Below are positions 62,211 through 64,000 of a stretch of DNA of 64,000 bases, in pieces (position 1 is the first letter of the stretch; every line of letters starts with the position of its first letter). The DNA lies in assembly GCA_027559495.1 (NCBI GenBank), contig JAMXSV010000018.1:1-64000 (forward strand), written 5' to 3'. The DNA comes from Aurifilum marmelostoma (Eukaryota > Ascomycota > Sordariomycetes > Diaporthales > Cryphonectriaceae). The translations under genes and the position numbers were made by a program. Below the pieces are notes generated by a model, which made no database searches, had not been told where the DNA came from, and was given only the letters and a program-made list of their open reading frames with translations.

Positions 62211-63973
62211 ATGTCAGAAATCTCAGCATCATCACTGCCGCCACCAGGACCAGCACCACAATCACTGCCACATCAATATGCTCAGGTGTCGTCCATGGAG
62301 GGTATCAGGCCCAAGCCATCTCCCAAAACCGGTCAGCGATTCAACAAGGCATGCGATTCTTGCCATGTCTCCAAGGTCCGGTGTACGCCTGATCCCCAGT
62401 CGCCCAGCGGCACGTGCAAGCGGTGCACCAAGAACGGTACACCCTGTGTCTTCTCTCCTGTTGGGCCTAGGAGACGACCCTTGAGGACCAAGAACGATAG
62501 GATTGCCGACCTGGAGCGCCGTGTGCGGGACATGCAGCTGAAGCTCGAGAGAGAAGTTGAGAAGCGATCATCGTCAGGCACCGCTGCTCCTCGTGACGCC
62601 CAAGCCCCTCCTCTCTCCAACTCCAACCAGGGGACGGCTTCCGCCTCTCGGCTCAGATCCGTCTCCGGTCTTGGCCCCGAATCAAGCTCATCTGGGTCCA
62701 CCGCCACTACTGCAGCTACATCAGCGGCCCCGTCTGTCACAGGCTCTTCTGCGTCACCGCTGGGAGTGATTGCGGGCAAAAGCACCATTACAGCCTCAGC
62801 TTTATCTCATGATGTCTTCCCCACCTCTTTATCATCCTCGTTCCCCTCGTCTGCATTGCGTACAATTAGTAGCAGCAACAACAACGACAACAACAAGACC
62901 TCCACCTCCACCGCCAGCAGTACTGCACAAGTCGATTCTCATGTCTCAACAACAGAAGGGGAACAACGTCCACCCTCGCATTCCCCATATTCAATCACGA
63001 CGCGAGAACCTGATGTGATTGACCGAGGGCTAATAACGCAATCCCAGGCTGATCAGCTCATACGCGAGTTCCGGCTTCATATATCTGGCAATTTTCTCGG
63101 AATAAAGCTTCCCGACGAGAGTGAGTGTGAAAGCCTCCGCCATGAGAGACCAGCATTTTGGCTCAGTATCCTCGGCGCCGCTTCGGCCGGAAGTACTGAG
63201 TTCCTCAGCCTGTCGCCCGCCCTGTTTGGAGAGCTGCAGAAGATACTAGACCTGGGCATGATGTCGCCCTCTACCAAGCCGCCAGACCTGGACAACCTCC
63301 AGGCATACATGAACTACATTGGCTTCAACTACGATCACGTTTGCGCAACGGGAGTGAAGGTGGTCGAGATCTGCCACAAGACCATAAACATGTCTGTCCA
63401 GATGGCAGAGGCATCTGCTGTTCTCCACCTCCCCGAAGACTGCACCATCTCCGAGGCCGATGTGACCAGCGAGGATATACAGCTGTCGCGCGAGATCCTG
63501 CGCTGGTACTGGGCCAGCATCTCGCTGCTCGTCAAGAACCGCCAAGTCAAGAGCGGTCGCGAGTCCGTTCGGAGGCTTATTCAATTCGTGAACCCCTGCG
63601 TCCGCGTCCTGCGCACAACACAAAAGCACGAGGACATGCGCCTGATCGAGTGGATCAAACTGGTGCAGATCGCTGCTGATACAGTCTTTGCCCTCCATCA
63701 AGGCCACACAAATGAGATGGATGGCCTGACCGACGAGGCCCGCGATGCTATTCTGGACTCTTTCGAGAGGAGGAGGAAACAGTGGCTTGTAGAATGTCCT
63801 TTTGATCTCGTGAATGGTACGAACCAACATATCTCTTTCTGTTTCAATATGGGCTTCTGCTATCCTCTTTCTTCTTCTCCTTTGTATCACTACGATAATA
63901 GGCGTCCCTTCTGCTTACAAAAAGTATTAACAGAGATCATAATGCTGGAATACCACTACTACTTCTTGCTTGT
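62211..63973 (+). CDS. Zn2Cys6 transcription factor (3' end beyond window)
   Basis: Exon 1 is 62211-63816 and exon 2 starts at 63934; a third exon must follow because exon 2 ends at a GTGAGT donor (63974), so the gene continues past the edge. The N-terminus carries the binuclear zinc cluster C-x2-C-x6-C-x10-C-x2-C-x6-C (Cys48, 51, 58, 69, 72, 79) with the linker RRRPLRTKNDR and a heptad-like segment IADLERRVRDMQLKLEREV for dimerisation. A low-complexity Ser/Thr/Asn region (about 120-260) precedes the start of the fungal-specific middle homology region (SQADQLIREFRLHISGNF). It is expected in the nucleus, binding CGG-type sites. Its place next to transporter, synthase and P450 suggests it is the cluster regulator. 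Confidence 0.88.
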
Positions 63974-64000
63974 GTGAGTACTTGTCATGTCCGTTCTCTG

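Noticed and set aside
1..64000. CRISPR arrays, bacterial operons, rRNA or tRNA genes
   Set aside because: No spaced direct repeats of CRISPR type were seen, introns and families are fungal, and I recognised no rRNA or tRNA by eye. A tRNAscan run would be needed to exclude tRNAs.

Overview
The window reads as chromosomal DNA of a filamentous ascomycete (Pezizomycotina). The evidence is short spliceosomal introns of about 48-123 bp, a Zn2Cys6 regulator, a NACHT-type STAND protein, cytochromes P450, DUF1996 and secreted hydrolase genes, and long AT-rich blocks that look like RIP-mutated (repeat-induced point mutation) retrotransposons. I could run no database search. Family names come from motifs read in the translation, and exon borders were placed by hand from splice sites and reading phase.

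Layout. Positions 1-9,084 and 13,511-27,506 are nested LTR retroelements, mostly RIP-destroyed. Three LTR families can be separated: A (222 bp), B (about 474-531 bp) and C (218 bp). Target-site duplications (TSDs) support the nesting order. Element C (13,511-25,414, TSD ATACT) holds a complete Ty3/gypsy chromovirus-like element B (13,919-21,596) and a younger solo LTR A (24,469-24,690, TSD AAAAG). Between the two blocks is a small island of normal base composition (about 9,360-13,500). It carries an intact gene for a CCCH/RRM-like/RBR ubiquitin-ligase-like protein and a LINE remnant.

Positions 28,285-46,724 hold dispersed accessory genes: a P450, a short hypothetical gene, a decayed secreted-protein gene, a DUF1996 secreted protein, a secreted amidase with a probable one-base frameshift, a type-B carboxylesterase and a secreted beta-propeller protein (yellow/royal-jelly or SMP-30 type).

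Positions 47,548-53,099 hold the most unusual item: a gene whose reconstructed 448-residue product joins the N-terminal part of a CUL1-type cullin (residues 1-281) to a complete SKP1 (about 284-448). In normal cells these are two separate subunits of the SCF ubiquitin ligase that bind each other. It is divergently placed beside a NACHT (NLR-like) gene.

Positions 53,261-63,973 form a compact sesquiterpene-type biosynthetic cluster: P450, class I terpene synthase, MFS exporter and Zn2Cys6 regulator. The regulator gene runs off the right edge. The terpene synthase gene has two GC-AG introns, one of which splits its DDQFD metal-binding motif, and a one-base insertion in an A6 run that breaks the frame unless it is a sequencing error.
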